From Solirubrobacterales bacterium (lineage in GTDB: Bacteria > Actinomycetota > Thermoleophilia > Solirubrobacterales > Solirubrobacteraceae): 46,403 nt of DNA. The stretch is taken from assembly GCA_019240015.1 (NCBI GenBank), contig JAFAZB010000231.1:1-46403 (forward strand), read 5' to 3'. This document shows positions 24,892 to 32,740 of the stretch, piece by piece. Under the pieces are notes generated by a model. It saw only the letters and a program-made list of their open reading frames with translations. It did not search any database and was not told where the DNA came from. The position numbers and the translations under genes are program-made. How positions within the stretch are numbered: position 1 is the first letter of the stretch; each line of letters opens with the position of its first letter.

Positions 24892-24957
24892 CGGACGCAC
24901 GGCAGTACCGCGGGTCGATGCGTCCGCGGGCCTGTACCTGGACCTGCCCAGCGCGAA

Positions 24958-25073
24958 CCTGTCCGAGAACCCAAACTGGCCCGCGCGCTCCCCTACTTGG
25001 GTGCTCGTGCATTGCATAGATGCTCGAACACCCATTTCGCTCCAGGCCGAGGCAATTTGGGTTCTCGTGCAGG
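24958..25073. repeat. Four-armed palindromic intergenic repeat, copy B
   Basis: A 116-bp relative of copy A (3445-3559), one base longer, with the same plan: four alternating arms, outer pair CCGAGAACCCAAA (arm 1) against TTTGGGTTCTCG (arm 4) with 18 of 22 outer positions matching, and an inner hairpin between TTGGGTGCTCGTGCAT and ATGCTCGAACACCCA. It sits in the 267-bp gap between two convergent genes (ROK and the O-methyltransferase), where it could also end transcription from both sides. The arms are conserved while the 12-base spacers differ from copy A, which argues that pairing matters. Confidence 0.85.
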
Positions 25074-25085
25074 CACGTTCGAGGG

Positions 25086-25652
25086 TCACGTGGCCAGCCT
25101 CGAGATGACCACGCCCTCATCGAGTGGGAGCTCGATCGACACATAGCGAGCGTCGGGGCCGCAGACCCGAGCTCGGTAGCGCGCCAGATGAGGATCGTCC
25201 CGGCTCAGATCCGCCACCACCAGCGCGCCCGTCGCCAGGCTCGGCTGCAGCAGCTCCAGCACTGGCAAGTAGAGGTCGTTCCAGCCGTCCAGGAACAGCA
25301 ACTCGACTCCCGCCCCCAAGTCGCACAAGGTTTCCAGTGCGTCGTCGACGCGCAACTCGACGAGGTCCGCGAGGCCCGCCCGCGTCAGATTCTCCGCCGC
25401 GACCTGAGCCCTTTCCGGCACCAGCTCAGTCGTTATCAGGTGGCCGGACCCGAGGTCGCGTCGCGCGGCGGCGAGATGAATCGTGGAGTAGCCATACGAA
25501 GCCCCGAACTCCACCATCGTGAGAGCGCCGCTGGCCAGCACCACGGCGTATAGCAGCGCTCCGACCTCAGGGGCGATCGATAGCGGCGCGTCGCCGTAGA
25601 GCCGGCCCCCGCTCGGAGCCGTAGATCCTGCTGCCGCGGGTGGCTTCCGCAT
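25086..25652 (-). CDS. Class I SAM-dependent O-methyltransferase, probably frameshifted near the N-terminus
   Basis: A 188-residue methyltransferase fragment of the CCoAOMT/O-methyltransferase-3 type. The SAM-binding loop is MVEFGASYGYSTIHLA (about 46-61), with an acidic loop DLVELRVDDALETL and the core strand VELLFLDGW later on. The visible start ATG 25652 yields an odd, Pro/Ser-rich first 16 residues. Upstream, another frame beginning at ATG 25752 encodes a plausible native N-terminus ending in RIYGSERG, and deleting one G from the G5 run (C5 at 25606-25610 on the plus strand) joins it to RLYGDAPLSIAPEVG. So the gene is either frameshifted or misread. It converges on ROK across repeat B. 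Confidence 0.78.
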   Translation of the reverse strand: MRKPPAAAGSTAPSGGRLYGDAPLSIAPEVGALLYAVVLASGALTMVEFGASYGYSTIHLAAARRDLGSGHLITTELVPERAQVAAENLTRAGLADLVELRVDDALETLCDLGAGVELLFLDGWNDLYLPVLELLQPSLATGALVVADLSRDDPHLARYRARVCGPDARYVSIELPLDEGVVISRLAT

Positions 25653-25752
25653 CGCTCACCTTCCGCCTGGCGGGACCGTCCTGGGACTGGCCGAGCGCCT
25701 CCAAACGCGCGAGCACCTCGACAACGGCCCCTGCGCTGAGCGTGGAGCTCAT
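25606..25752 (-). pseudogene. Displaced N-terminal coding segment of the O-methyltransferase
   Basis: From ATG 25752 the minus strand reads MSSTLSAGAVVEVLARLEAL and continues through KVSDAEATRGSRIYGSERG before losing sense in this frame. The amphipathic helix and the start position, just 22 bp from the divergent gene at 25775, suggest that this is the real N-terminus of the methyltransferase at 25086-25652, displaced by one extra base in a G5 run. It is not an independent gene. Confidence 0.6.
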
Positions 25753-25774
25753 TTCCGCGTAGTGTGTCGGATGC

Positions 25775-27121
25775 ATGGCCAACCGCTTCGATGTGGCGAT
25801 CCTCGGCGCCGGGCCGGCCGGGGAGCACGCCGCCAACGCGCTCGCCCGGGAGGGCCGCAAGGTGGCGCTGATCGAGCAGGAGCTGATCGGCGGCGAGTGC
25901 TCCAACTGGGCGTGCATCCCCACCAAGACGCTGCTGCGCCCGACCGAGCTGCGGGGAGAGAGCGAGCGGGCTGCCGGCGTCCACAAGGCCGCGCTCGACT
26001 GGCCTGCGCTCGCGCGCTACAGGGATTACATGACCTCGGCCGGGGATGACTCGGGGCGTGCCGAGGGCTACGGCGAGCTCGGGGTAACCGTGCTGCGGGG
26101 CCAAGGGCGCCTGGCCGGGCGTCGGCGACTGGAGGTGGCCGGCGACCGGCTGGAGGCGGGCTCGATCCTGATCGCCACCGGCTCGGAGGCGGTGATCCCA
26201 CCGCTCGACGGGCTCGCCGACGCCGGCTACTGGACCAATCGCGAGGCGACGGCGCTCGAGGAGATTCCGCGCAGCGCGGTGGTGATCGGAGGCGGCCCGG
26301 TGGGGATCGAGCTGGCACAGTTCCTACGGCGATTCGGTTCCGAGGTGGCACTGCTCCAGGGCGCCGACCGGTTGGCCCAGCGCGAGCATCCCCGAGTCTC
26401 GGAGCTGCTCGCCGAGCACCTGCGCGCCGATGGCGTGGACGTGCGGGTGGGCGTCCAGGCAAAGTCGGTCCGCCGCGACGGCGCCAACCGGGTGGTCAGC
26501 CTAGAGGGCGGCGGAGAGCTGCATGGCGAGCGGCTGATCGTCGCGGTGGGACGACGGCCCCGGAGCTCGGGGATCGGCCTCGAGACGATCGGCCTCGACG
26601 CGGCCCCGCGAGCCGTGCCGATCGACCAGCACTGCCGCGTCGCGGACGGCGTGTGGGCGGCCGGCGACTGCACCGGCACGATGCTGTTCACCCACACCGC
26701 CAAGTACCAGGCGCGGATCGCGATGAGCGACATGCGCGGACGCCCCGTGCCCGCCGACTACCGAGCGATCCCCCGCGTGATCTTCACCGACCCCGAAGTT
26801 GCCGCGGTTGGGCTGACGGAGCTCCAGGCCAGAGAGGCCGGCCACGACGTCGCGGTGGCGAGGATCGAGCTGCCCGGCTCGATCGCGCGGCCCTACACCT
26901 ACGAGCAGGATCCGCACGGCGAGCTGAGCGTGATCGCCGACCGAGACCGGCGGGTGCTGCTGGGAGCCTGGGCGGTGGCGCCGCTGGCGAGCGAGTGGAT
27001 TCACCAGGCGGGGCTGGCGATTCGCGCCGAGGTCAAGCTCGAGGTGCTGATGGACACGGTGGCCCAGTTTCCGTCGTTCTCGGAGGCCTACCTGTCGGCG
27101 CTCCAGCAACTCGAGTTGTGA
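25775..27121 (+). CDS. FAD-dependent pyridine nucleotide-disulfide oxidoreductase
   Basis: A 448-residue flavoprotein of the dihydrolipoamide dehydrogenase/mercuric reductase family. The FAD-binding GAGPAGEHAANALA is at 11-24, the redox disulfide at 42 and 47 in GGECSNWACIPTKTLL, the NAD(P) loop VVIGGGPVGIELAQFL near 170-185, and the second FAD motif as VWAAGDCTG near 293. The C-terminal dimer motif reads AQFPSFSEAY instead of the usual HxHPTxSE, so the catalytic His is missing. It therefore may not act on lipoyl or mercuric substrates in the classical way. A TAGTGT box (25760-25765) lies 9 nt before ATG 25775. Substrate unknown. Confidence 0.9.
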   Translation: MANRFDVAILGAGPAGEHAANALAREGRKVALIEQELIGGECSNWACIPTKTLLRPTELRGESERAAGVHKAALDWPALARYRDYMTSAGDDSGRAEGYGELGVTVLRGQGRLAGRRRLEVAGDRLEAGSILIATGSEAVIPPLDGLADAGYWTNREATALEEIPRSAVVIGGGPVGIELAQFLRRFGSEVALLQGADRLAQREHPRVSELLAEHLRADGVDVRVGVQAKSVRRDGANRVVSLEGGGELHGERLIVAVGRRPRSSGIGLETIGLDAAPRAVPIDQHCRVADGVWAAGDCTGTMLFTHTAKYQARIAMSDMRGRPVPADYRAIPRVIFTDPEVAAVGLTELQAREAGHDVAVARIELPGSIARPYTYEQDPHGELSVIADRDRRVLLGAWAVAPLASEWIHQAGLAIRAEVKLEVLMDTVAQFPSFSEAYLSALQQLEL

Positions 27122-27134
27122 GCTCCCGGCCGGA

Positions 27135-27944
27135 TCAGCAGGCGCGCGCCAGGCACAGCCGCGTTACGTAGTCGATCCGCAGCGTCCCTCCGTTGCGCTC
27201 GATCACGCTGGCCACCCCTGACAGCAGCCGCCGACGACGCGGCTCGGGCAGCAGCAGGTGATCGGAGTGGGTCTGGAGCAGCTCGGCGTACTCGGCGGCC
27301 GAGTACTCGTAGGTGCACCTGTAGTCACGCGTCTGGGGTCGGGCGAGCCCAGGCGCCTGCTCGATCTCGCGCCTCCAGTCACCGAGCAGCTCGTGGCTGA
27401 GGTCGTGGCCCGGGTGCATCGGTCCGTCCGCGAGCAGCTCCGGAGCCGCGCGGCGGTAGGCCTCGCGCAACGCGTCGCGCTGCGGTGAGGCGGCCCAGTC
27501 GGGGCGGTTCCAGAACGCCGCCAACAGGCCACCCGGGCGCAGTAGCGATCGGGCTTTTCGGTAGCGCAGCTCCGGCTCCAACCAGTGCCACGCCGTGGCC
27601 GCGTAGAGCAGCTGAAAGCGAGACCCGCCAGGCTCCCAGCGCTCGAACTCGCTCTCCTCGATCTCCACGTTTGCAAACCGGGCGCACTGGCGCCGGGCCA
27701 GCGCCGCCATCGGCGGGCTCGGCTCGAGCGCCAGCAGCGATACGCCGCTTGGCGCGAACAGCACGGTCGCCTTGCCGGTGCCGGCGCCGACCTCGAGCAC
27801 GCGGCTGGTCCGATCCAGGCCCGCCAGCTCGAGCACGTCTGCGACAAGCGCGCGGGGATACGACGGCCGCCGGCGGTCGTAGAGCTGGGCCACCTCGCCA
27901 AACGCAAGCCTCCGTTCGCGCGCCACGAGCTCGAAGTGAACCAT
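27135..27944 (-). CDS. Class I SAM-dependent methyltransferase
   Basis: A 269-residue methyltransferase, with the SAM motif I VLEVGAGTGKATVLFA and motif II LALEPSPPMAALARR near the N-terminal third, and LLYAATAWHWLEPE resembling the UbiE/trans-aconitate methyltransferase pattern. The frame extends to 28088 but ATG 27944 is preferred; the longer version would run into the divergent gene. It is convergent with the disulfide oxidoreductase (13-bp gap) and divergent from a second methyltransferase at 27968, with only 23 bp between the starts. Substrate unknown. Confidence 0.87.
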   Translation of the reverse strand: MVHFELVARERRLAFGEVAQLYDRRRPSYPRALVADVLELAGLDRTSRVLEVGAGTGKATVLFAPSGVSLLALEPSPPMAALARRQCARFANVEIEESEFERWEPGGSRFQLLYAATAWHWLEPELRYRKARSLLRPGGLLAAFWNRPDWAASPQRDALREAYRRAAPELLADGPMHPGHDLSHELLGDWRREIEQAPGLARPQTRDYRCTYEYSAAEYAELLQTHSDHLLLPEPRRRRLLSGVASVIERNGGTLRIDYVTRLCLARAC

Positions 27945-27945
27945 C

Positions 27946-27961
27946 GTCAAGTTGACAAGAT
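27946..27961. promoter_or_regulatory. Palindrome between two divergent methyltransferase genes
   Basis: A perfect 11-bp palindrome, GTCAA-G-TTGAC (27946-27956), fills the 23-bp gap between the start codons at 27944 and 27968. A -10-like CAAGAT (27956-27961) lies 6 nt before GTG 27968. The site is well placed for a regulator acting on both genes; which one is unknown. Confidence 0.45.
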
Positions 27962-27967
27962 GCGCGG

Positions 27968-28588
27968 GTGAAGACGTACTACGACGCGCGGGCTCCCGAG
28001 TACGACGAGTGGTACCTCGGGCTGGGGCGCTTCGAAGGGATCGAGCGGCCGGATTGGGATCGCGCCGTGCGCGAGCTCGAGCGGGCAATCAGTGAGCTGC
28101 CGGCCGCGCGCACGCTCGATGTGGCCTGCGGAACCGGCTTCCTGACCCGTCACCTGCGAGGCGAGCTCGCCGCGCTCGATCAGAGTGAGCGGATGCTCGC
28201 GATTGCCCGGCGGCGCGTCCCCCACGCCGAGCTGGTGCAGGGCGATGCGCTCGCGCTCCCGTTCGCCGCTGACTCGTTCGATCGCGTGTTCACCGGCCAC
28301 TTCTATGGTCATCTCCAGCGCAAGCAGCGCGCGAGGTTCCTCGCGCAGGCGCGTCGGGTCGCCCCCGAGCTGGTGGTCGTCGACGCTGCGGTGCGGGCGG
28401 ACCGTGGGCCAGCGGAATGGCAACAGCGGGTCCTTAACGATGGGTCGCGCTATGAGGTCTATAAGCGCTACTTCGACCCGCACGCTCTCGCCGCGGAGCT
28501 GGGCGGCGGGACCGTCTTGCACAGCGACGGCTGGTTCGTGATGGTCTCCTCGCCGAGATCTGACGCAGACGGCGGGCACGGGCGCTAG
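27968..28588 (+). CDS. Class I SAM-dependent methyltransferase
   Basis: A 206-residue methyltransferase of the Methyltransf_11/25 type. It begins MKTYYDARAPEYDEWY, the usual substrate-lid helix, followed by motif I LDVACGTGFLTRHL, motif II AALDQSERMLAIAR and GDALALPFAADSFDRVFTGHF. Probably a small-molecule methyltransferase; the substrate is unknown. GTG 27968 lies 6 nt after a -10-like CAAGAT, implying a leaderless mRNA. It is transcribed divergently from the methyltransferase at 27135-27944 and precedes the S53 protease gene. Confidence 0.87.
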   Translation: MKTYYDARAPEYDEWYLGLGRFEGIERPDWDRAVRELERAISELPAARTLDVACGTGFLTRHLRGELAALDQSERMLAIARRRVPHAELVQGDALALPFAADSFDRVFTGHFYGHLQRKQRARFLAQARRVAPELVVVDAAVRADRGPAEWQQRVLNDGSRYEVYKRYFDPHALAAELGGGTVLHSDGWFVMVSSPRSDADGGHGR

Positions 28589-28602
28589 CCTTGCGGAGCC
28601 CC

Positions 28603-31161
28603 ATGGCAGGAGCATCGCGGAGAGCGTTGACGCGGGCGTGCGCATGCGCGTGCCTTGGCGCTGCGCTGGTTTTGCCGGGCGCCTCCGCGGCGCCGCTGGG
28701 GTTGGTGCGAATCGGGCGCAAGCCCGCCGTCCCCGCCGGCGCGACCGTCCTCGGCGCGCTGCCCGCTGGGGCTCCGATGCACGTAACGGTCGCGCTGTTG
28801 CCGCGCGACCCCGGCGGGCTCGCCGGCTACGCAGAAGCCGTCTCCACGCCCGGCTCGGGGGTCTACCGCGACTATCTCTCGCCGGCGCAGTTCGCGCAGC
28901 GCTACGGAGCCGCGCCGGCGCAGGTCAGGGCAGTGCAGGCATCGCTGCGGGCGCACGGGCTGAGGCCGGGCCCGGTCAGTCCGAGCTCGCTTTCAATCCC
29001 TGTCACCGCCACCGCCGGACAGCTGGAGCGCGCGTTCTCGCTGACGTTCTTGAGGCTGGCGCTCCCCGGCGGGAAGGCCGCCGTCGCGAGCACGGCTGCG
29101 CCCTCGTTCGACGCCGGCGTGGCCCGCTCGGTGCAGGCGGTGGTCGGCCTCAGCACGTTGTCCGCCCCTCGGCCCTTGCTGGTGCGCCCAGGACGGCGCC
29201 CGGCGCTGAGCACCGCGCTCGGGTCCGGGCTGGGGGCTGGTCCGCTGGCGTCGCACCCGCACGTGGCGACGGGGGGCCCGCAGCCGTGTGGAGCCGCCCA
29301 GTCGGCCAGCTCCAGCCAGCAGGCACACACCGCCGACCAGATCGCTTCGGCGTACGGTTTCGCCGGGCTGTACGGCGCCGGCGACCTGGGCGCGGGGCAA
29401 ACGATCGCCGTGTACGAGCTCGAACCGAACGACTCAGGCGACATCTCCGCGTACGCAGCGTGCTACGGCATCCACCCCTCGATCTCCTACATCCCCGTGG
29501 ACGGCGGCGCCGGCAGCGGAGCGGGGTCGGGCGAGGCGGCGCTCGACATCGAGAACCTGATCGGGCTCGCGCCGGGGGCCAGATTGCTGGTCTACCAGGG
29601 GCCGAACATGAACTCGGGCGCTCCGGGGTCGGGGCCATACGACACCTTCAGCACGATCATCGACCAGGACCGCGCCCAGGTGATCACGGTCTCCTGGGGC
29701 CAGTGCGAGGCCGCCCAAGGCGCCGGCACCGCCGACGCGGAGAACACGCTGTTCGAGCAGGCCGCGGTGCAGGGCCAGTCGCTGATCGCGGCGGCCGGCG
29801 ACGAGGGCTCAGAGGACTGCAACGGCGGCAGCGGAACCCCGAACTCCGCGCTGGCCGTGGATGATCCCGCTAGCCAGCCGTTTGCGACCGGGGTCGGCGG
29901 GACCAGTCTCTCGCAGCTCGGCCCACGCCCCACCGAGTCGGTCTGGAACAACGGCGGCGGCCTGGTCGGTGCGCTCGGCGGCGGGGCCGGAGGCGGCGGT
30001 TTGTCTGCCTTCTGGCCGATGCCCTCCTACCAGCTCCAGGCGCCCTCCTCGCTGCACGTGGTGCAGGCGAGCTCCTCGGGGGCGAGCTGCGGCAACCCGG
30101 GAGGCCTGTGCCGGGAGGTACCCGAGGTCTCCGCCGACGCCGATCCCAGCACCGGCTACCTGATCTACTGGAACGGGGCCGGCAGCGCCGGCTTCGGTCA
30201 GCCGACGGGTTGGCAGGGAATCGGCGGCACGAGCGGTGCGGCGCCCGTGTGGGCGGCGCTGATCGCGCTCGCCAATGCGTCGCGCCCCTGCGGGGGATCT
30301 GCGATCGGATTCGCCGATCCCGCGCTCTACCGAGCAGCCGCCGGCGCGTACGGCAACGACTTCAACGACGTGGCGTCCGGCAACAACGACTTCACGCAGA
30401 CCAACGGGGGCAAGTACGCGGCCGGCCCGGGCTACGACATGGCATCCGGGCTCGGCACGCCCAACGGCGCCGCGCTGGCCGCGAGCATGTGTCCTGACAC
30501 GGTCAGGGTGACCAACCCCGGCGGTCAGCGCTCCACGCTGCGCGCATCGATCAGCCTCCGGGTGCGGGCCGCCGACATTCGCGGCGCCACGGTGAGTTAC
30601 CACGCGATCGGACTGCCTCCGGGGCTGTCGATCGGGGGCGCGAGCGGTGAAGTGATCGGCAAGCCTCAGCGGGTCGGGACCTTCTGGGTCACGATCACCG
30701 GTCAGGACGCCCAGGGGGCCAGCGGCAGGGCGGTCTTCCCGTGGTCGGTGGGACAGGCGCCCAAAACCTCGCGCGTGTCGCTCACGGGTCTGGGGAGCGG
30801 GCGCCCAAGGCTCTCCTTCACGCTCACCGCCGGGCGCGGGGCACCTTCGATCCAGACGATCAGGCTCTCGCTGCCAGGGGGGTTGCGGTTCGGCGGCACC
30901 CGTCACGTGACCGTCAGCTCCCCGGGCGTGAAGCGGCTGCGGTTCACCGCCGCACTGTCGCACGGGACGATGGTGATCAGGCTGCGCCGCGCGGTGGGGC
31001 TCGTGCGCGTGTCGGTCTCCTTCCCTTCCCTGCATGGGAGCTTCGGCATGCTCTCCCGCGCCCGCAAGCACAACCGCCGGGGCGTCATGTTGACACTGGG
31101 GATGATCGACTCCGACAACGGCAGCTCGCTGCTGGGAGTGAGGCTCAAGCCGGGCAGATAG
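28603..31161 (+). CDS. Secreted S53 (sedolisin/pro-kumamolisin) peptidase
   Basis: An 852-residue exported serine-carboxyl protease, the family active at acidic pH. A signal peptide (about 8-30) precedes the pro-kumamolisin activation domain (about 55-190). In the catalytic domain, Glu311 and Asp315 in GEAALDIENL, the oxyanion Asp400 in AAGDEGSED and Ser544 in GGTSGAAPVWAAL form the S53 set. The calcium-binding end is DFNDVASGNNDF and GYDMASGLGTPNG. Residues about 630-850 add an Ig-like putative sugar- or cell-surface domain and a beta-rich tail. I choose ATG 28603 over TTG 28591, since a TAGCCT box (28586-28591) overlaps the latter. Confidence 0.93.
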   Translation: MAGASRRALTRACACACLGAALVLPGASAAPLGLVRIGRKPAVPAGATVLGALPAGAPMHVTVALLPRDPGGLAGYAEAVSTPGSGVYRDYLSPAQFAQRYGAAPAQVRAVQASLRAHGLRPGPVSPSSLSIPVTATAGQLERAFSLTFLRLALPGGKAAVASTAAPSFDAGVARSVQAVVGLSTLSAPRPLLVRPGRRPALSTALGSGLGAGPLASHPHVATGGPQPCGAAQSASSSQQAHTADQIASAYGFAGLYGAGDLGAGQTIAVYELEPNDSGDISAYAACYGIHPSISYIPVDGGAGSGAGSGEAALDIENLIGLAPGARLLVYQGPNMNSGAPGSGPYDTFSTIIDQDRAQVITVSWGQCEAAQGAGTADAENTLFEQAAVQGQSLIAAAGDEGSEDCNGGSGTPNSALAVDDPASQPFATGVGGTSLSQLGPRPTESVWNNGGGLVGALGGGAGGGGLSAFWPMPSYQLQAPSSLHVVQASSSGASCGNPGGLCREVPEVSADADPSTGYLIYWNGAGSAGFGQPTGWQGIGGTSGAAPVWAALIALANASRPCGGSAIGFADPALYRAAAGAYGNDFNDVASGNNDFTQTNGGKYAAGPGYDMASGLGTPNGAALAASMCPDTVRVTNPGGQRSTLRASISLRVRAADIRGATVSYHAIGLPPGLSIGGASGEVIGKPQRVGTFWVTITGQDAQGASGRAVFPWSVGQAPKTSRVSLTGLGSGRPRLSFTLTAGRGAPSIQTIRLSLPGGLRFGGTRHVTVSSPGVKRLRFTAALSHGTMVIRLRRAVGLVRVSVSFPSLHGSFGMLSRARKHNRRGVMLTLGMIDSDNGSSLLGVRLKPGR

Positions 31162-31199
31162 CGGCCGCGCGACTCGCGACCGCTAGCCTGCGCCCCCTG

Positions 31200-31652
31200 A
31201 TGTCCGTCCTCAGCGGATCGTCCCGGGGCGAGATCGATGCGCCGATCGAGCGTTGCTGGGCCTTGGTGGAGGACGTCGAAGCGGCGCCGCGCTGGCAGCG
31301 TGGGCTCGAGCGGATGGACGTCCTCGAGCGCGACGAGGAGGGTCGTGCCAGCGTGTGCGAGACGCTGAACGACGTGAAGCTGGTGAAGGCGCTGGTTACG
31401 GTCAGGTTCTCCTACGAGCCGCCGCACCGACTCTCATGGACGCTCGTGCGCTCCGAGGATCTGCGCTCGCTGGATGGGTCCTGGGAGCTCGAGGCGCTCG
31501 GCCCTGGCCGGACCAAAGCGACCTATTCGCTCGCGCTCGACCCCGGGCCTGTCGGAGCGCTCGCCCGCGGCCCGATGGTGCGCATGATCCGGCCGCTGGT
31601 GGTGGGGCGTCGTCCCGAGGAGCTCGCTAGCGCGCTCTCCCGGCCCGCGTGA
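31200..31652 (+). CDS. SRPBCC family (polyketide cyclase/dehydrase-like) protein
   Basis: A 150-residue single SRPBCC-fold protein: GEIDAPIERCWALVEDVEAAP at the start, an amphipathic beta-sheet in the middle and a C-terminal helix (VRMIRPLVVGRRPEELASAL). Such proteins bind hydrophobic ligands; no reaction can be assigned. ATG 31200 is used because a TAGCCT box (31184-31189) lies 10 nt upstream; the longer open frame upstream is antisense-like noise inside the S53 gene. It converges on the LysR gene with a 13-bp gap. Confidence 0.82.
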   Translation: MSVLSGSSRGEIDAPIERCWALVEDVEAAPRWQRGLERMDVLERDEEGRASVCETLNDVKLVKALVTVRFSYEPPHRLSWTLVRSEDLRSLDGSWELEALGPGRTKATYSLALDPGPVGALARGPMVRMIRPLVVGRRPEELASALSRPA

Positions 31653-31665
31653 GCGCTCCGATGGG

Positions 31666-32595
31666 TCAGGCCGCGACCGTCAGCGCGTCGCCTTCATAGC
31701 GGGTCGCCACCTCGGAGAGCACTCGGATCATCGCCCTCGCGGCCGGCACTACCCCTGGCTTGGCCAGCGTCGCCGCGGTCACCTTGCGCGCGGGGCTGCG
31801 AGGCGCCAGCGCCCGGACCACGATCCCGTGATGGACCCGGGTCAGCGCCAGCCGCGGGATCAGCGCCACCCCGACCCCGGCCGCGACCAGTCCCTGGATC
31901 GTCTCGTAGTCATCGCTCTCGAAGGTCACGTTGGGCTCGAATCCGGCCGCGAGGCACGACCGCACCACGTGCCGGGCGCAAGGACTGGCCGACGATGTCT
32001 GGACCCATTGCTGGCCCTCGAGGTCTGCGAGCGTAAGCGCGCGCTTTGACGCGAGCGGGTGCTCCGCCGGGAGCGCGACGTGCATCGGATCCTCGAGCAG
32101 CGTCACCGAGCGCAGCCCGTCCCCAGGGCGCTCTCGGGCGCCTGGAAACTCGAACAGCAGTGCCAGATCGAATTCGCCGGCGCGCAATCGGGGCGCGACC
32201 TCTTCGGGCTCTCCCTCCGCGAGCGACAGCGCCACCCCAGGGTGGCGCTCACGGAATTGCGCGACCGCGAGCGGCATCAGGGTCGCGCCGGCGGAGGGAA
32301 ACGAGGCCACCCGCAGCTTTCCCGCGCGAGTCCCGAGCACCGCCGCCAGGTCGGCCTCGGCGGCCTGGACCTCGGCGAAGATGGACTCAGCGTGCTCCAC
32401 CAGCGTGGCGCCGGCCGCGGTGGGTCGGACACCGCGGCGGTCGCGCACCACGAGCGTCGTTCCGGTCTCGGCTTCGAGGCGCGCGATCGCCTGGGACACC
32501 GCCGACTGCGTGTAGGAGAGCGCCTCGGCCGCGGCAGAAAAGGACCCACGTGAGATGACCTCGCAGAGCACCTGCAGACGGCCCAGGTTCAACAT
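31666..32595 (-). CDS. LysR family transcriptional regulator
   Basis: A 309-residue LysR-type regulator. The winged HTH is at about 5-65 (LQVLCEVISRGSFSAAAEALSYTQSAVSQAIARLE), followed by the linker helix and a two-lobed effector-binding domain (about 92-300) with GKLRVASFPSAGATLMPLAV and LVAAGVGVALIPRLAL. Effector unknown. It is divergent from the stress protein gene at 32741, the usual target position for LysR proteins, with an AT-rich intergenic region between them. Confidence 0.92.
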   Translation of the reverse strand: MLNLGRLQVLCEVISRGSFSAAAEALSYTQSAVSQAIARLEAETGTTLVVRDRRGVRPTAAGATLVEHAESIFAEVQAAEADLAAVLGTRAGKLRVASFPSAGATLMPLAVAQFRERHPGVALSLAEGEPEEVAPRLRAGEFDLALLFEFPGARERPGDGLRSVTLLEDPMHVALPAEHPLASKRALTLADLEGQQWVQTSSASPCARHVVRSCLAAGFEPNVTFESDDYETIQGLVAAGVGVALIPRLALTRVHHGIVVRALAPRSPARKVTAATLAKPGVVPAARAMIRVLSEVATRYEGDALTVAA

Positions 32596-32626
32596 CTCGT
32601 CACGGGTCTTGGGGGCCGAGGGCTCG

Positions 32627-32675
32627 CATTAGCAAATCTTATCTGATCGATGACGAACTTCATTAGTCCTGATAG
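32627..32675. promoter_or_regulatory. AT-rich divergent regulatory region between LysR and the Usp gene
   Basis: Within otherwise GC-rich DNA, this stretch is AT-rich and contains a direct repeat CATTAG (32627-32632 and 32661-32666, 34 bp apart) with TTATC and GATCGAT elements between. It is the natural place for LysR-type (T-N11-A) binding and for both promoters. The actual site cannot be fixed by eye. Confidence 0.4.
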
Positions 32676-32740
32676 CAGGCGGGTGCGATCCTGACCGCGA
32701 ATAACCACCGAGAGCGAAACCCACAAGGCAGGAGCTTCAC

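Noticed and set aside
29809..31071. A 420-residue open frame antisense to the S53 protease
   Set aside because: Shadow of the protease; the protease has intact catalytic motifs and a signal peptide, the shadow has none.
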